A stretch of 64,000 nt of DNA from CAZBWS01 sp964495705 (GCA_964495705.1 CAZBWS010000002.1:1-64000); one strand, 5' to 3'; counted from the stretch's first letter, positions 9,090 through 18,121 are shown. Numbers and translations: made by a program. The notes: generated by a model from the letters alone, not told the origin.

Positions 9090-10173
9090 CTAGCCTTCCA
9101 GCTTCTGCTTTAACAGCTTATTCACTTGCCCGGGATTCGCCTTGCCTTGGGACGCCTTCATCACCTGCCCAACAAAGAAACCAATCATCTTGCCACGCTT
9201 CTCTTCGGGCGCTGCGCGATAACCTTCTACCTGCTTCTCGTTATTAGCGATGATGTCGTCGATGATTTTTTCAATCGCGCCAGTGTCCGTAATCTGCTTC
9301 AAACCCTTGGCTTCAATCACCGTATCCGCATCGCCTTCGCCCGCCCATACGGCTTCAAATACTTTCTTTGCCGCCGTGCCTGAGATGGTGTCGTCACTGA
9401 TACGAATTAAGATGCCAGCCAATAACTCAGCCGTTACGGGGCTATCTTGAATTTCAACTTCGGCTTTATTTAATGTGGCGGCCAATTCACCGTTCACCCA
9501 ATTGGCGGCTAACTTAACATCAGCACCATCGGCTACAACCGCTTCAAAGTAATCTGCAATCTGCTTATTCGCCGTTAATACACCAGCATCATAGGCAGGC
9601 AAGCCCAGCTCGCTCACATAGCGCGCTTTTTTAACATCGGGTAGCTCAGGCAACTCTGCTCGCACCGCNNNNNNNNNNNNNNNNNNNNNNNNNNNNNNNN
9701 NNNNNNNNNNNNNNNNNNNNNNNNNNNNNNNNNNNNNNNNNNNNNNNNNNNNNNNNNNNNNNNNNNNNAGACTTACCCGCATCTTCTTCTAAGTGTGCGC
9801 GAGTGATACCGATTTTTTTCGTCGTTAACTCGCCTTTGGCGTTTTCAAATTCAATCTCCAACTCGCCAACACCGACAATCGGGTGATCCATTTGTGATGT
9901 CTGGTAACCCTTAGGCAAATCGGGATAAAAATAGTTTTTTCTAGCAAACACATTGCGCTTGCCAATCTCTGCATTAACCGCAAGGCCAAACTTGGTTGCC
10001 ATACGCACGGCTTCTTTATTCAACACGGGCAATACACCAGGAAAACCTAAATCAACCGCGCAGGCCTGAGTATTCGGCTCCGCACCGTAGGCGGTAGACG
10101 CACCCGAAAAAATCTTACTTTTGGTCGATAGTTGAGCGTGTATCTCAAGACCTAAAACAACTTCCCAAGACAT
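9090..10173 (-). CDS. gatB: Aspartyl/glutamyl-tRNA amidotransferase subunit B, interrupted by assembly gap
   Basis: GatB activates and amidates Glu-tRNA(Gln) and Asp-tRNA(Asn) together with GatA and GatC. The N-terminal 135 residues (9769-10173) start MSWEVVLGLEIHAQL and contain the expected FYPDLPKGYQTSQMDHPI and HLEEDAGKS. The C-terminal ~192 residues (9090-9668) begin AVRAELPELPDVKKARYV and end with the YqeY-like tail KMIGFFVGQVMKASQGKANPGQVNKLLKQKLEG. GatB is normally about 480 residues, so about 150 residues (some 450 bases) are missing inside the 100-N gap, and the two pieces are not in phase across it. The gene is presumed intact in the organism. Confidence 0.93.
9669..9768. other. Assembly gap (100 N) inside gatB
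   Basis: Exactly 100 N. The flanks are not duplicates of each other, and the two GatB pieces leave about 150 residues unaccounted for. The gap is therefore a placeholder for roughly 450 missing bases, not a measured distance. Confidence 0.9.
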
Positions 10174-10175
10174 GC

Positions 10176-10568
10176 TTAATCCTCTTTTTCGACCACTTCT
10201 TTCCCAATCGGGAAAAGTGATATTTGAATAAACTTAATATGCTGAAACGCAAAGGGGATGCCGATAATCGTAACAAACAAAGCTAATGCAGCCGTTAAAT
10301 GACCTATCGCCAACCAAATACCGGCAAATAAAAACCATAATACATTGCCGACTAAGCCCAATGAGCCAGTGCCAAAATCTTCTCCGCTACGCTCACGCAC
10401 TTCATAGCCAAACGGCCAAAACACAACGCGTCCGATGTTAAAGCAAGCGCGTGCCCAAGGTAGACCAATAATGGATATGGCCATTAATATGCCACCTAAG
10501 TACCATCCTAAGCCTGCAACGAAGCCACCTATAATCAACCAAATAATATTCAATATTGTGTTCAACAT
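10176..10568 (-). CDS. yccF: YccF-family inner membrane protein
   Basis: The 130-residue product begins MLNTILNIIWLIIGGFVAGLGWYLGGI and has hydrophobic segments plus the conserved WARACFNIGRVVFWPFGYEV and FVTIIGIPFAFQHIKF blocks of the YccF (DUF307) family. The function is unknown. The ATG overlaps the gatA stop (TAATG) and gatB starts 2 bp after its own stop, so the gene is embedded in and translationally coupled to the gat operon. That placement is unusual, since gatA and gatB are normally adjacent. Confidence 0.88.
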   Translation of the reverse strand: MLNTILNIIWLIIGGFVAGLGWYLGGILMAISIIGLPWARACFNIGRVVFWPFGYEVRERSGEDFGTGSLGLVGNVLWFLFAGIWLAIGHLTAALALFVTIIGIPFAFQHIKFIQISLFPIGKEVVEKED

Positions 10569-12022
10569 TATGCAAAACCCTCTGGCGTTTTATCATGCCA
10601 ATCCGTAGCCTGCTGAAATTGATGCGCGGCATTTAACAGCTTCGGCTCGGCAAAGTAGTTGCCGATGAGTTGAAGGCCAACAGGCATTTTGTTATCGGCA
10701 AAGCCTACAGGTATAGACATACCCGGCAGGCCTGCTAAGTTGACTGCCAATGTATAAATATCTGATAAATACATGGCGACAGGGTCACCGGTTTTCTCGC
10801 CCGTTTTAAATGCAGCCTCTGGTGCCGTAGGCCCCATAATCACATCAACTTGTTCAAAGGCTTTTTTAAAATCATCTGATATTAAATGGCGAACCTGCTG
10901 AGCCTTAATGTAATAGGCGTCGTAATAACCTGCTGACAAAGCATAGGCACCAATCATAATGCGACGCTTTACTTCATCACCAAAACCTTCTGTGCGCGAT
11001 CGGCGATAAAGGTCTTCCAAATCTTTAGGGTCTTCACATCGATGCCCAAAGCGCACGCCGTCCATACGCGACAAATTAGAGGAGCACTCTGCGGGAGCGA
11101 CAACGTAATAAGCGGGGACAGAAAGGTGTGTGTTAGGCAAGCTAATCTCAACAATCTCTGCGCCTAGCTTTTTGTATTCTTCAACAGCCTCTTGAATCAC
11201 CTTGGCCACATCGGCGCTTAAGCCCTCACCAAAGTACTCCTTAGGCAGACCAATTTTTAAGCCTTGCAAAGAGTTAGTTAGCTCACCGTTGTAATCGGGA
11301 ACATCACGCTGTAAAGAAGTGGAGTCGCGATCGTCAAAGCCCGCCATAGACTGTAATAACAAGCCACAATCTTCTGCGGTTCGGGCAAAGGGGCCCGCTT
11401 GATCTAAACTCGAAGCAAAGGCGATCATGCCATAGCGTGAAACGGAACCGTAAGTTGGCTTCAAACCGCTAATTCCGCAGAAAGATGCCGGTTGGCGTAT
11501 TGAACCACCGGTATCGGTACCCGTAGCCCCAGGGACTAAGCGAGCAGCAACCGCCGCTGCAGAACCACCCGATGAGCCACCGGGCACACGCTGCTTATCC
11601 CAGGGGTTTTTCACGCCGCCGTAAAAACTCGTCTCGTTGGAAGAACCCATGGCAAATTCATCCATGTTTAGCTTGCCCAAGCTCACGATGCCATTGGCTT
11701 CCATCTTTTCGACTACTGTCGCATTGTAAGGAGCAATAAAGTTATCCAACATTTTTGAGCCGCAAGCGGTGCGAACACCCTGCGTGCAAAAAATATCTTT
11801 ATGCGCAAAGGGGATGCCTGTCAGGCTATCTCCATTGCCAGAAGCAATACGTGCATCTGCCGCCTGAGCGGTCGCTAAGGCCTGCTCTTCAGTAACCGTA
11901 ACAAAGGCATTTAAGTCTTGATTATCTTTAACACGCTGCAAAAAGTGCTGTGTGAGTTCTGTGCTGGAAAATTCGCCTGCAGCAAGGCCCGCAGATAACT
12001 GCGCTATGGTTTTGTTATGCAT
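10568..12022 (-). CDS. gatA: Aspartyl/glutamyl-tRNA amidotransferase subunit A
   Basis: A 484-residue amidase-signature enzyme that releases ammonia from glutamine or asparagine for GatB. The Ser-cisSer-Lys triad is visible: Lys75 in GIPFAHKDIFCT, the cis-serine (about Ser150) in GGSSGGSAAAVAARL, and the nucleophile Ser174 in GTDTGGSIRQPAS. Length and motifs are those of true GatA rather than of a catabolic amidase. It follows gatC by 3 bp. The second amidase-family gene at 42241 lacks a gat context. Confidence 0.97.
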   Translation of the reverse strand: MHNKTIAQLSAGLAAGEFSSTELTQHFLQRVKDNQDLNAFVTVTEEQALATAQAADARIASGNGDSLTGIPFAHKDIFCTQGVRTACGSKMLDNFIAPYNATVVEKMEANGIVSLGKLNMDEFAMGSSNETSFYGGVKNPWDKQRVPGGSSGGSAAAVAARLVPGATGTDTGGSIRQPASFCGISGLKPTYGSVSRYGMIAFASSLDQAGPFARTAEDCGLLLQSMAGFDDRDSTSLQRDVPDYNGELTNSLQGLKIGLPKEYFGEGLSADVAKVIQEAVEEYKKLGAEIVEISLPNTHLSVPAYYVVAPAECSSNLSRMDGVRFGHRCEDPKDLEDLYRRSRTEGFGDEVKRRIMIGAYALSAGYYDAYYIKAQQVRHLISDDFKKAFEQVDVIMGPTAPEAAFKTGEKTGDPVAMYLSDIYTLAVNLAGLPGMSIPVGFADNKMPVGLQLIGNYFAEPKLLNAAHQFQQATDWHDKTPEGFA

Positions 12023-12025
12023 GGC

Positions 12026-12313
12026 TTATTCAATCACCTTGGGTACGACAAACAGGCCTTTCTCTATCGATGGGGCATGCTCTTGAAAATGTTCACGTTG
12101 GTTTTCTTCAGTCACCACGTCTTCACGTAGGCGTTGAGTCATATGCAGGGGATGCGCCATTGGCTCCACACCTGTTGTATCAACATTATTCATCTGCTCA
12201 ACCAAATCTAGGATGCTGGTCAGGCGTTTTTCATAATCACCCATCTGCTCATCGCTGATATTCAACTTGGCTAGATTGGCTATTTTGGTTATTTCGTCTT
12301 GCTTCAATGACAT
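12026..12313 (-). CDS. gatC: Aspartyl/glutamyl-tRNA amidotransferase subunit C
   Basis: The 95-residue product has the GatC pattern: KIANLAKLNISDEQMGDYEKRLTSILDLVEQMNNVDTTGVEPMAHPLHMTQRLREDVV. It is the first gene of gatC-gatA-yccF-gatB-hslO on the minus strand and is divergent from mreB. The 163 bp between them should contain both promoters, but I could not pick out convincing -35/-10 boxes there. Confidence 0.96.
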   Translation of the reverse strand: MSLKQDEITKIANLAKLNISDEQMGDYEKRLTSILDLVEQMNNVDTTGVEPMAHPLHMTQRLREDVVTEENQREHFQEHAPSIEKGLFVVPKVIE

Positions 12314-12476
12314 AAAATATAGCTATGTACGTGGAAAGTCGGCAAAGGTATCATTTTTCCCTACTCAGATCAGCTCTAAATCTGTGTTTTTACCGATATA
12401 TAACAATATATATTGCGATAGCGCCGCCGCATTGCTAAAGTTCCGCCTTTCACGCCAATGAAACTGAGATATTACT

Positions 12477-13511
12477 GTGTTTGGAAGTTTTTTTTCTAAT
12501 GACTTGTCCATTGACCTGGGCACCGCTAACACCCTTATTTACGCCCGCGGAGAAGGCATCGTTCTAGATGAACCCTCTGTTGTTGCTATACGCCGAGACC
12601 GTTCTACGGGAGCCTCCAAGCTAGAAGCCTTCGGCATGGACGCCAAGCGCATGCTCGGACGTACCCCAGACAATATGGAGGCGATTCGCCCCATGAAAGA
12701 CGGCGTTATCGCCGACTTCACCATTACCGAGAAGATGTTACAGCACTTCATCCGCAAAGCTACAGCTAGCCGACAATGGTCTCGCAGTCCCCGAGTATTG
12801 GTGTGTGTTCCCTGTGGAGCAACCCAGGTAGAGCGCCGCGCCATTCGCGAATCGGTACTAGGCGCTGGTGCGCGCAAGGCCTATTTGATCGAAGAGCCTA
12901 TGGCAGCAGCGATCGGTGCAGGTATGCCCGTCGATGAGCCACGCGGCTCTATGGTACTGGACATAGGTGGCGGCACCTCAGAAGTCGCGGTAATGTCCTT
13001 GAACGGCATCGTCTACTCTGCCTCTGTGCGCATTGGTGGCGACAAGTTTGACGAGGCTATTATCAGCTACATTCGCCGCAACTACGGCATTTTGATTGGT
13101 GAGGCGACGGCTGAAAAAATCAAGCATCAAATCGCTGCTGCCTACCCAGGTAAAGAGCTTAAAGAGCTAGAAGTGAAAGGTCGCAACCTGTCTGAAGGTG
13201 TACCGCGCAGCTTTACCGTTAACAGCAATGAGATCCTAGAAGCCCTGCAAGAGCCTCTCTACGGCATCGTACACGCCGTTAAGGCCGCTCTTGAAGCAAC
13301 GCCACCTGAGCTGGGTGCTGATGTAGCTGAACGCGGTATTGTTCTGACCGGCGGTGGTGCACTATTACATGACCTAGACCGCTTAATCATGGAAGAAACC
13401 GGCTTGCCCGTATTAGTCGCGGAAGAGCCTCTTACCTGTGTTGCCCGTGGCGGTGGTCGCGTTCTCGAACTAATCGATGAACACGGTGAAGAGTTCTACT
13501 CACAGGACTAA
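12477..13511 (+). CDS. mreB: Rod shape-determining actin-like protein MreB
   Basis: A 344-residue actin-fold ATPase that forms membrane-associated filaments and positions the elongasome. The start is GTG, giving MFGSFFSNDLSIDLGTANTLIY with the phosphate-1 motif. GGGTSEVAVMSLNGIVYSASVRIGGDKFDEAI and the adenosine motif GIVLTGGGALLHDLD follow. It heads mreBCD. A strong intrinsic terminator lies just after the stop, which would let MreB be made in excess over MreC and MreD. Confidence 0.98.
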   Translation: MFGSFFSNDLSIDLGTANTLIYARGEGIVLDEPSVVAIRRDRSTGASKLEAFGMDAKRMLGRTPDNMEAIRPMKDGVIADFTITEKMLQHFIRKATASRQWSRSPRVLVCVPCGATQVERRAIRESVLGAGARKAYLIEEPMAAAIGAGMPVDEPRGSMVLDIGGGTSEVAVMSLNGIVYSASVRIGGDKFDEAIISYIRRNYGILIGEATAEKIKHQIAAAYPGKELKELEVKGRNLSEGVPRSFTVNSNEILEALQEPLYGIVHAVKAALEATPPELGADVAERGIVLTGGGALLHDLDRLIMEETGLPVLVAEEPLTCVARGGGRVLELIDEHGEEFYSQD

Positions 13512-13534
13512 AAGCCATAGCACAGCAACACACG

Positions 13535-13557
13535 AAAGCCCCGCACTGCGGGGCTTT
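13535..13557 (+). terminator. Intrinsic terminator between mreB and mreC
   Basis: A perfect 10-bp GC-rich stem (AAAGCCCCGC / GCGGGGCTTT) with a 3-base loop and a short T tract. It lies 24 bp after the mreB stop and 52 bp before mreC, and probably works as a partial terminator inside the operon. Confidence 0.85.
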
Positions 13558-13609
13558 TCTATGCGCTTTTACTGTACTCTAGGCGCTCTGTGGCTTATAT
13601 TCCGCATCC

Positions 13610-14491
13610 ATGCAAGGCACATTATTCCAACAAGGCGCCAGCCCTACACTACGTATGATTTTCTGCGCAATACTGTGCCTTGGTTTAATGAGTGTGGATA
13701 ACCGCAACAATCACCTAGAAGGCGTACGCCGCGGGATTGACCTTGCCATCACTCCTTTGCGCTATGTCATCAACGCCCCTTTCGCCCTATTTGGCTGGAG
13801 CAATAAACAGCTCAGCACCCACAGCACTCTCATTCAAGAGAATACTGAACTGCACCAAGCTAACCTTGACCTGCGCACTCGTCAGCAAAAGCTGGAGATT
13901 TTACAGCAGGAAAACCAGCGTCTACGCGAGCTACTCGGCTCATCAGAACAAGTCACCGAGCGCTCACTGGTTGCCGAGCTACTCACCGTTGCCCTAGATC
14001 CTTACTCCCAACAAATTACTATCAACAAAGGGTTACGTAACGACGTCTATACCGGGCAACCCATCATCAGTGCCGAAGGCATCATGGGGCAAGTGACACA
14101 TACGGGTGAAATCAGTAGCACTGTACTACTTATCTCTGACGCCAAACACGATATACCCGTGCAATCGAATCGATCCGGACTACGCACTTTGGCGCGCGGT
14201 ACAGGCATTGCCGACGAACTAGAGCTCTTGCACATCCCCAATAATGCCGACCTACAAGAGGGGGATTTAATGATTTCCTCCAGCCTCGGCGGCCGCTTCC
14301 CCAGAAATTACCCCGTAGCTATTGTTACGCAAATCAAGCGTGAGCCGGGGCAGCCCTTTGCCTTGGTGAAAGCCAAGCCCACTGCCAAGCTAGATCAAAG
14401 CAGTGAAGTGTTGCTCGTATGGCCTATCCGCGAAGCGTTAACCCCCAAAGACTCAGACGTAGAAAGTACCGAGGAGACTCCCGATGCGTAG
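13610..14491 (+). CDS. mreC: Rod shape-determining protein MreC
   Basis: The 293-residue bitopic inner membrane protein has one N-terminal membrane segment (MIFCAILCLGLMSVD), then a coiled coil (LIQENTELHQANLDLRTRQQKLEILQQENQRLRELL) and the periplasmic beta domain with GLRNDVYTGQPIISAEGIMGQV. It links MreB filaments to PBP2/RodA. It ends with an acidic tail and overlaps mreD by 8 bp. A weaker copy of the dispersed motif (CCTATCCGC, 14423-14431) lies near its 3' end. Confidence 0.95.
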   Translation: MQGTLFQQGASPTLRMIFCAILCLGLMSVDNRNNHLEGVRRGIDLAITPLRYVINAPFALFGWSNKQLSTHSTLIQENTELHQANLDLRTRQQKLEILQQENQRLRELLGSSEQVTERSLVAELLTVALDPYSQQITINKGLRNDVYTGQPIISAEGIMGQVTHTGEISSTVLLISDAKHDIPVQSNRSGLRTLARGTGIADELELLHIPNNADLQEGDLMISSSLGGRFPRNYPVAIVTQIKREPGQPFALVKAKPTAKLDQSSEVLLVWPIREALTPKDSDVESTEETPDA

Positions 14492-14972
14492 CCCTCCAGT
14501 CGGTAGCCTTATCGCCCTTAACTTAGTGGTCGCCTGCATGTTTATGCAAGTGCCTTTGCCTGATTTTATCGCCCAGGCTCGTCCCGACTTTATTACCTTA
14601 ACACTGATGTACTGGTGGCTAGCCCACCCTGAAAAAGTTGGTGTTATCACAGGCTTAGTCATGGGTTTAGTGCTGGATGTAATGTATGGCTCACTACTCG
14701 GCGAGCACGCCTTGGGCTGTGTCTTTATCGGCTGGGTTTTTGTAAAGAAATATCAAAGCATACGCGTATTACCGCTGGTGCAGCAGGCCATCATTGTCGG
14801 CCTTTTATTATTGATTAAGCAATTCCTCGCCTATTGGCTTGACAGTGGACGCGGCTATCACACGGGCGCTGTGTTAATGTATTTTTCCCCCGTGCTTATC
14901 GGCGCCCTACTTTGGCCTTGGCTTTTTATCATCATGCGCGACCTGCGCCGTAAAGTGAGTAGGGGGATCTAG
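14484..14972 (+). CDS. mreD: Rod shape-determining protein MreD
   Basis: A 162-residue polytopic membrane protein with about five hydrophobic segments. It includes VPLPDFIAQARPDFITLTLMYWWLAHPEKVGVITGLVMGLVLDVMYGSLLGEHAL, which matches the MreD family. The ATG lies within mreC (8-bp overlap), and its TAG overlaps the GTG of slyX. Confidence 0.94.
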   Translation: MRSPPVGSLIALNLVVACMFMQVPLPDFIAQARPDFITLTLMYWWLAHPEKVGVITGLVMGLVLDVMYGSLLGEHALGCVFIGWVFVKKYQSIRVLPLVQQAIIVGLLLLIKQFLAYWLDSGRGYHTGAVLMYFSPVLIGALLWPWLFIIMRDLRRKVSRGI

Positions 14973-15196
14973 TGTCAGCGCTAATTGAAGACCTACAGAT
15001 AAAGGTAGCCTATCTAGAAAGCTTGCATGAAGAGCTCAATGAAGTTGTCGTAAAGCTACAAGATGAAAACATGCACTTCAAAAAAGAGTTGCGCGAAATT
15101 AAACAGCATATGCAAAACTCCGCTGACCCAGGTGCAAGCACTGGAGAGAAAAGCTTATTTGAACAACTGGCTGATGAGAAGCCGCCACATTACTGA
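14972..15196 (+). CDS. slyX: SlyX family protein
   Basis: The 74-residue coiled-coil product (IEDLQIKVAYLESLHEELNEVVVKLQDENMHFKKELREI) has the PPHY C terminus typical of SlyX. The start is GTG overlapping the mreD stop (TAGTG). The function is unknown. It is the last gene of the mre operon here. Confidence 0.88.
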   Translation: MSALIEDLQIKVAYLESLHEELNEVVVKLQDENMHFKKELREIKQHMQNSADPGASTGEKSLFEQLADEKPPHY

Positions 15197-15201
15197 ATCC
15201 T

Positions 15202-15744
15202 TTATTTAGGCTCATCCCCCACCAACAACTTCGCCCCCACGATGCGGTAGGCAGGCACTCGTAAATGTTCTGCCACACCCGTTTTATCAGTCGCAGTTAT
15301 TATCCGTCCCGCAAGGTCATATTGCATGCCGGTACAGGGTTCTTGAAAACCATCATCTACATATTCCACTTGGCATTGATCGCCCTTGGCAAACACCAGT
15401 AAATACTCGGGTAATAAGCCACGGTGTAAATAATTAACCCCCTTAGGCAAGGGCTTGAGTTGAGACCAGCTGTCGCTGACTTGCTTGTCTAAATCGCGCA
15501 ATGCACTCACTTGATCGCGGCGACGTTTCACCAACCACAACGGTTGATCATGCCAATCGAATAAGCGAGCTTGGCCGTATTTCAAGTCGGCTAGACTAAA
15601 TACCTGTACATCATCCAGAGCGGGGTTACTGCGAAACAATGAAGCTATAAACACAAAGGCAATAGCCAACACGGCTATCAGCAACATGATTCTGACGGTA
15701 AATTCTAAATAGACGCGGCGTTGATCGTTAGTAAGTTTAAACAT
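15202..15744 (-). CDS. Rieske-fold-like membrane-anchored protein lacking the cluster ligands
   Basis: 180 residues. An N-terminal membrane anchor (residues ~14-36, FTVRIMLLIAVLAIAFVFIASLF) is followed by VQVFSLADLKYGQARLFDWHDQPLWLVKRR, which resembles the opening strands of the cytochrome bc1 Rieske domain. Near the end, EPCTGMQYDLAGRIITA and HLRVPAYRIVGAKLLVG resemble the second Rieske loop and the C-terminal strand. The first C-x-H loop is absent and the histidine of the second is replaced by threonine, so a 2Fe-2S cluster is very unlikely. The gene is convergent with slyX and 18 bp downstream of pbpC. Similarity is judged by eye and the function is unknown. Confidence 0.6.
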   Translation of the reverse strand: MFKLTNDQRRVYLEFTVRIMLLIAVLAIAFVFIASLFRSNPALDDVQVFSLADLKYGQARLFDWHDQPLWLVKRRRDQVSALRDLDKQVSDSWSQLKPLPKGVNYLHRGLLPEYLLVFAKGDQCQVEYVDDGFQEPCTGMQYDLAGRIITATDKTGVAEHLRVPAYRIVGAKLLVGDEPK

Positions 15745-15762
15745 AGGCGAAAGTGTACTCGA

Positions 15763-18021
15763 TTATATTCCCTGCTCAACCCTCACCAACAACCTATCCG
15801 CATTACCTTGGCGATCGATGACTACTATTTGGTTTTCACCTAATTGAGTAAATTGATAGGGCAGCGCTTGTTGCTCACCTGCACTGAAAATATAGCGTCC
15901 ATTCACAAACCAGTCTCTTACTCCCAAGCCACCCAGTGCCTGTAAACTGATTGAAGGTAAATCTGTGCCTGCTCTCGCACTACGAAAAATATTGCCCTTA
16001 TCAATGCCGATAATTTTTATCTCTTCCATCGCTAAGGCCGGCGCTTGCTTACAACGAGGGTCAGGCTTGGGCAACTGACCACGACGCGTGTATCTGCGAG
16101 GCAGCCAAGGCTCTAACACCTGGGGCCAAAGGGCGTATTGCCGTAGCTGTTTATCTTGTACTTCGCAGCTATTATCTACGCGTAATTGCTTGTCTTTGCT
16201 TAACCACGTAGTCACCGGATTGCTTGTCCAGCTACGGCTTTCATTCAAGCTCGGCGGGGCGATGCCTTTATACAACCAAGCTTGATGGCTTTGATGACAA
16301 TGACCTTCTGTGGTACTGCTTTTTACTTTGCCCAGAGGCCAACACACCTCAGCCTGAGTCACGTCTTCAGGCTTGGGTAAAGAGGCTTGCGTATTTAATA
16401 CATCGGATATTTTAAACAATAGTGGCGCCGCATTTAGAGCGCCAAAGTGACCAGGCTGTGGCGTACCGTCAGGGCGCCCCAACCATACACCAACTGTATA
16501 TTCTTTACTTACACCTATTGCCCAAGCATCACGATAGCCATAGCTAGTACCTGTTTTCCACGCTAGATTGCCCATCTTGCTTTGTAAACTTTCCGCAAAC
16601 ACGCGGTCGGGGCGTTGATTGCTCGCCAGCATTTGAAAGGCTATCCACGCGGATTCAGGAGCCAATAAATATCGCCCGCCTAACTCATCAGTATTAGCTT
16701 GAATGCGGATAGGCTGAACCTGCCCTTGTTGTGCCAGTGCCGAATAGCTCTGTACCAACTGCCATAAACTCACGCCTGTACCACCCAACGCTATCGACAA
16801 ATTAGGCTTGGCGTTGACCGGCAACTGTAAATCGATACCCGCACTCTGCATTCGACCGTGAAAGTATTGTGCCCCTAGGTGACCCAACACTTGTACCGCA
16901 GGTACATTCAAGGAACGTTGCAAGGCTTCAGTCACGGTAACAGGCCCGCTAAAGCCACGAGTGAAATTTTCTGGGCGATAGTCGCCATAATGACGTGGCG
17001 CATCACTGAGCAAGCTATGGGAATGAATCAAGCCCTGCTCTATAGCCATTGCGTAGATGAAAGGCTTTAGCGTTGAGCCTGGGGAGCGCACCGCCTTGAT
17101 CATGTCCACATGACCAAAGCGCTCGGCATCTTTAAAATTAGCCGAGCCCAAATAAGCCCGCGCCTGCATGGTTTTATTTTCCACCACTAAAATCGCCGCC
17201 GAGCTGTGCTGGGGCTGATGAACAATCCAACTACGCAGGTCATCTTCCAACCCCCGTTGCAGGGTGAAATCAATACTACTGCTTATCGTTTGTTGCTTGA
17301 CGTTTTTCTGGCGCAATTGACGCGACAATAGCGGTGCGAAGTTCGGGCGCTGTGGTGAGCGAGCAACCACCGCCTCCTGCTTGGCGCGCGCGACACTATC
17401 TGAATCCCACACCTCAAAATCTAACAAGCGCTGCAATACCTTGTCCCGCGCCTTTTGTGCCCGGCTCGCATAGCGGTCGGGACGCATACGCGAAGGGGCC
17501 TGTGGCAACACGGCCAACAATGCGGCCTCTGCCTGGGTTAGCTCAGCCGCAGGCTTATCTAAATACGCAAAGCTCGCTGCCTGTACCCCCTCCACGGTGC
17601 CGCCGAAAGGTGCATAGTTTAAATACAATTCTAGAATTTCTTTTTTAGATAAGTGCCACTCCAGCTGCAAGGCTCTCAGCATTTGCTGTAACTTCCCCAC
17701 AACCGAGCGTTTATGGGGGTGAAAGCGTCGCGCCACCTGCATACTCAAGGTAGATCCACCCGAGACGATACAACCGCATTGCCAGTTCAACCAGAAGGCT
17801 CGGATAATCGCAGCAGGATTGATGCCAGGGTGTTGCCAGAACCAGCGGTCTTCGTAGTTTAGTAAAGCTTCAACATAGTATTCTGAAACTTGATCCAGCT
17901 TTACTTGCTGACGCCATACGCCGTTTTTATCCGCGAAGGCGCGTAGAGGCTGACCATCTTTATCGACGACAACTTGGGAGAAATTGAGGTCGTTGGGCTT
18001 GGGGATATTGAAGGGGGAAAC
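15763..18021 (-). CDS. pbpC: Penicillin-binding protein 1C (N terminus lost in assembly gap)
   Basis: A bifunctional class A peptidoglycan synthase. About 752 residues remain, beginning VSPFNIPKPNDLNFSQVVVDKDGQPL; E. coli PbpC has 770, so only the start and signal anchor are missing. Glycosyltransferase domain: ALLNYEDRWFWQHPGINPAA with the catalytic Glu, and GGSTLSMQVARR. Transpeptidase domain: SPGSTLKPFIYA (SxxK), SLNVPAVQ (SxN) and KTGTSYGYRDAWAIG (KTG). The C-terminal ~90 residues fit the BiPBP_C domain. It follows the alpha-2-macroglobulin gene, the usual pairing. The dispersed 13-mer occurs at 15791 (one mismatch) and 16703 (exact). Confidence 0.94.
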   Translation of the reverse strand, partial: VSPFNIPKPNDLNFSQVVVDKDGQPLRAFADKNGVWRQQVKLDQVSEYYVEALLNYEDRWFWQHPGINPAAIIRAFWLNWQCGCIVSGGSTLSMQVARRFHPHKRSVVGKLQQMLRALQLEWHLSKKEILELYLNYAPFGGTVEGVQAASFAYLDKPAAELTQAEAALLAVLPQAPSRMRPDRYASRAQKARDKVLQRLLDFEVWDSDSVARAKQEAVVARSPQRPNFAPLLSRQLRQKNVKQQTISSSIDFTLQRGLEDDLRSWIVHQPQHSSAAILVVENKTMQARAYLGSANFKDAERFGHVDMIKAVRSPGSTLKPFIYAMAIEQGLIHSHSLLSDAPRHYGDYRPENFTRGFSGPVTVTEALQRSLNVPAVQVLGHLGAQYFHGRMQSAGIDLQLPVNAKPNLSIALGGTGVSLWQLVQSYSALAQQGQVQPIRIQANTDELGGRYLLAPESAWIAFQMLASNQRPDRVFAESLQSKMGNLAWKTGTSYGYRDAWAIGVSKEYTVGVWLGRPDGTPQPGHFGALNAAPLLFKISDVLNTQASLPKPEDVTQAEVCWPLGKVKSSTTEGHCHQSHQAWLYKGIAPPSLNESRSWTSNPVTTWLSKDKQLRVDNSCEVQDKQLRQYALWPQVLEPWLPRRYTRRGQLPKPDPRCKQAPALAMEEIKIIGIDKGNIFRSARAGTDLPSISLQALGGLGVRDWFVNGRYIFSAGEQQALPYQFTQLGENQIVVIDRQGNADRLLVRVEQGI
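15791..15803 (-). repeat. Dispersed 13-mer, one mismatch
   Basis: ATGCGGATAGGTT on the minus strand, sense in pbpC, read AAT GCG GAT AGG TTG (NADRL). Followed by G. Confidence 0.75.
16703..16715 (+). repeat. Dispersed 13-mer, exact copy
   Basis: ATGCGGATAGGCT on the plus strand, antisense within pbpC, where the coding strand reads CAG CCT ATC CGC ATT (QPIRI). Followed by G. Confidence 0.9.
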
Positions 18022-18121
18022 NNNNNNNNNNNNNNNNNNNNNNNNNNNNNNNNNNNNNNNNNNNNNNNNNNNNNNNNNNNNNNNNNNNNNNNNNNNNNNN
18101 NNNNNNNNNNNNNNNNNNNNN
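18022..18121. other. Assembly gap (100 N) at the yfhM/pbpC junction
   Basis: Exactly 100 N. It hides the last residues and stop of the alpha-2-macroglobulin gene and the start of pbpC. Reading through the N run creates a spurious 2439-residue fusion; compared with E. coli YfhM and PbpC these are two genes. Confidence 0.9.
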
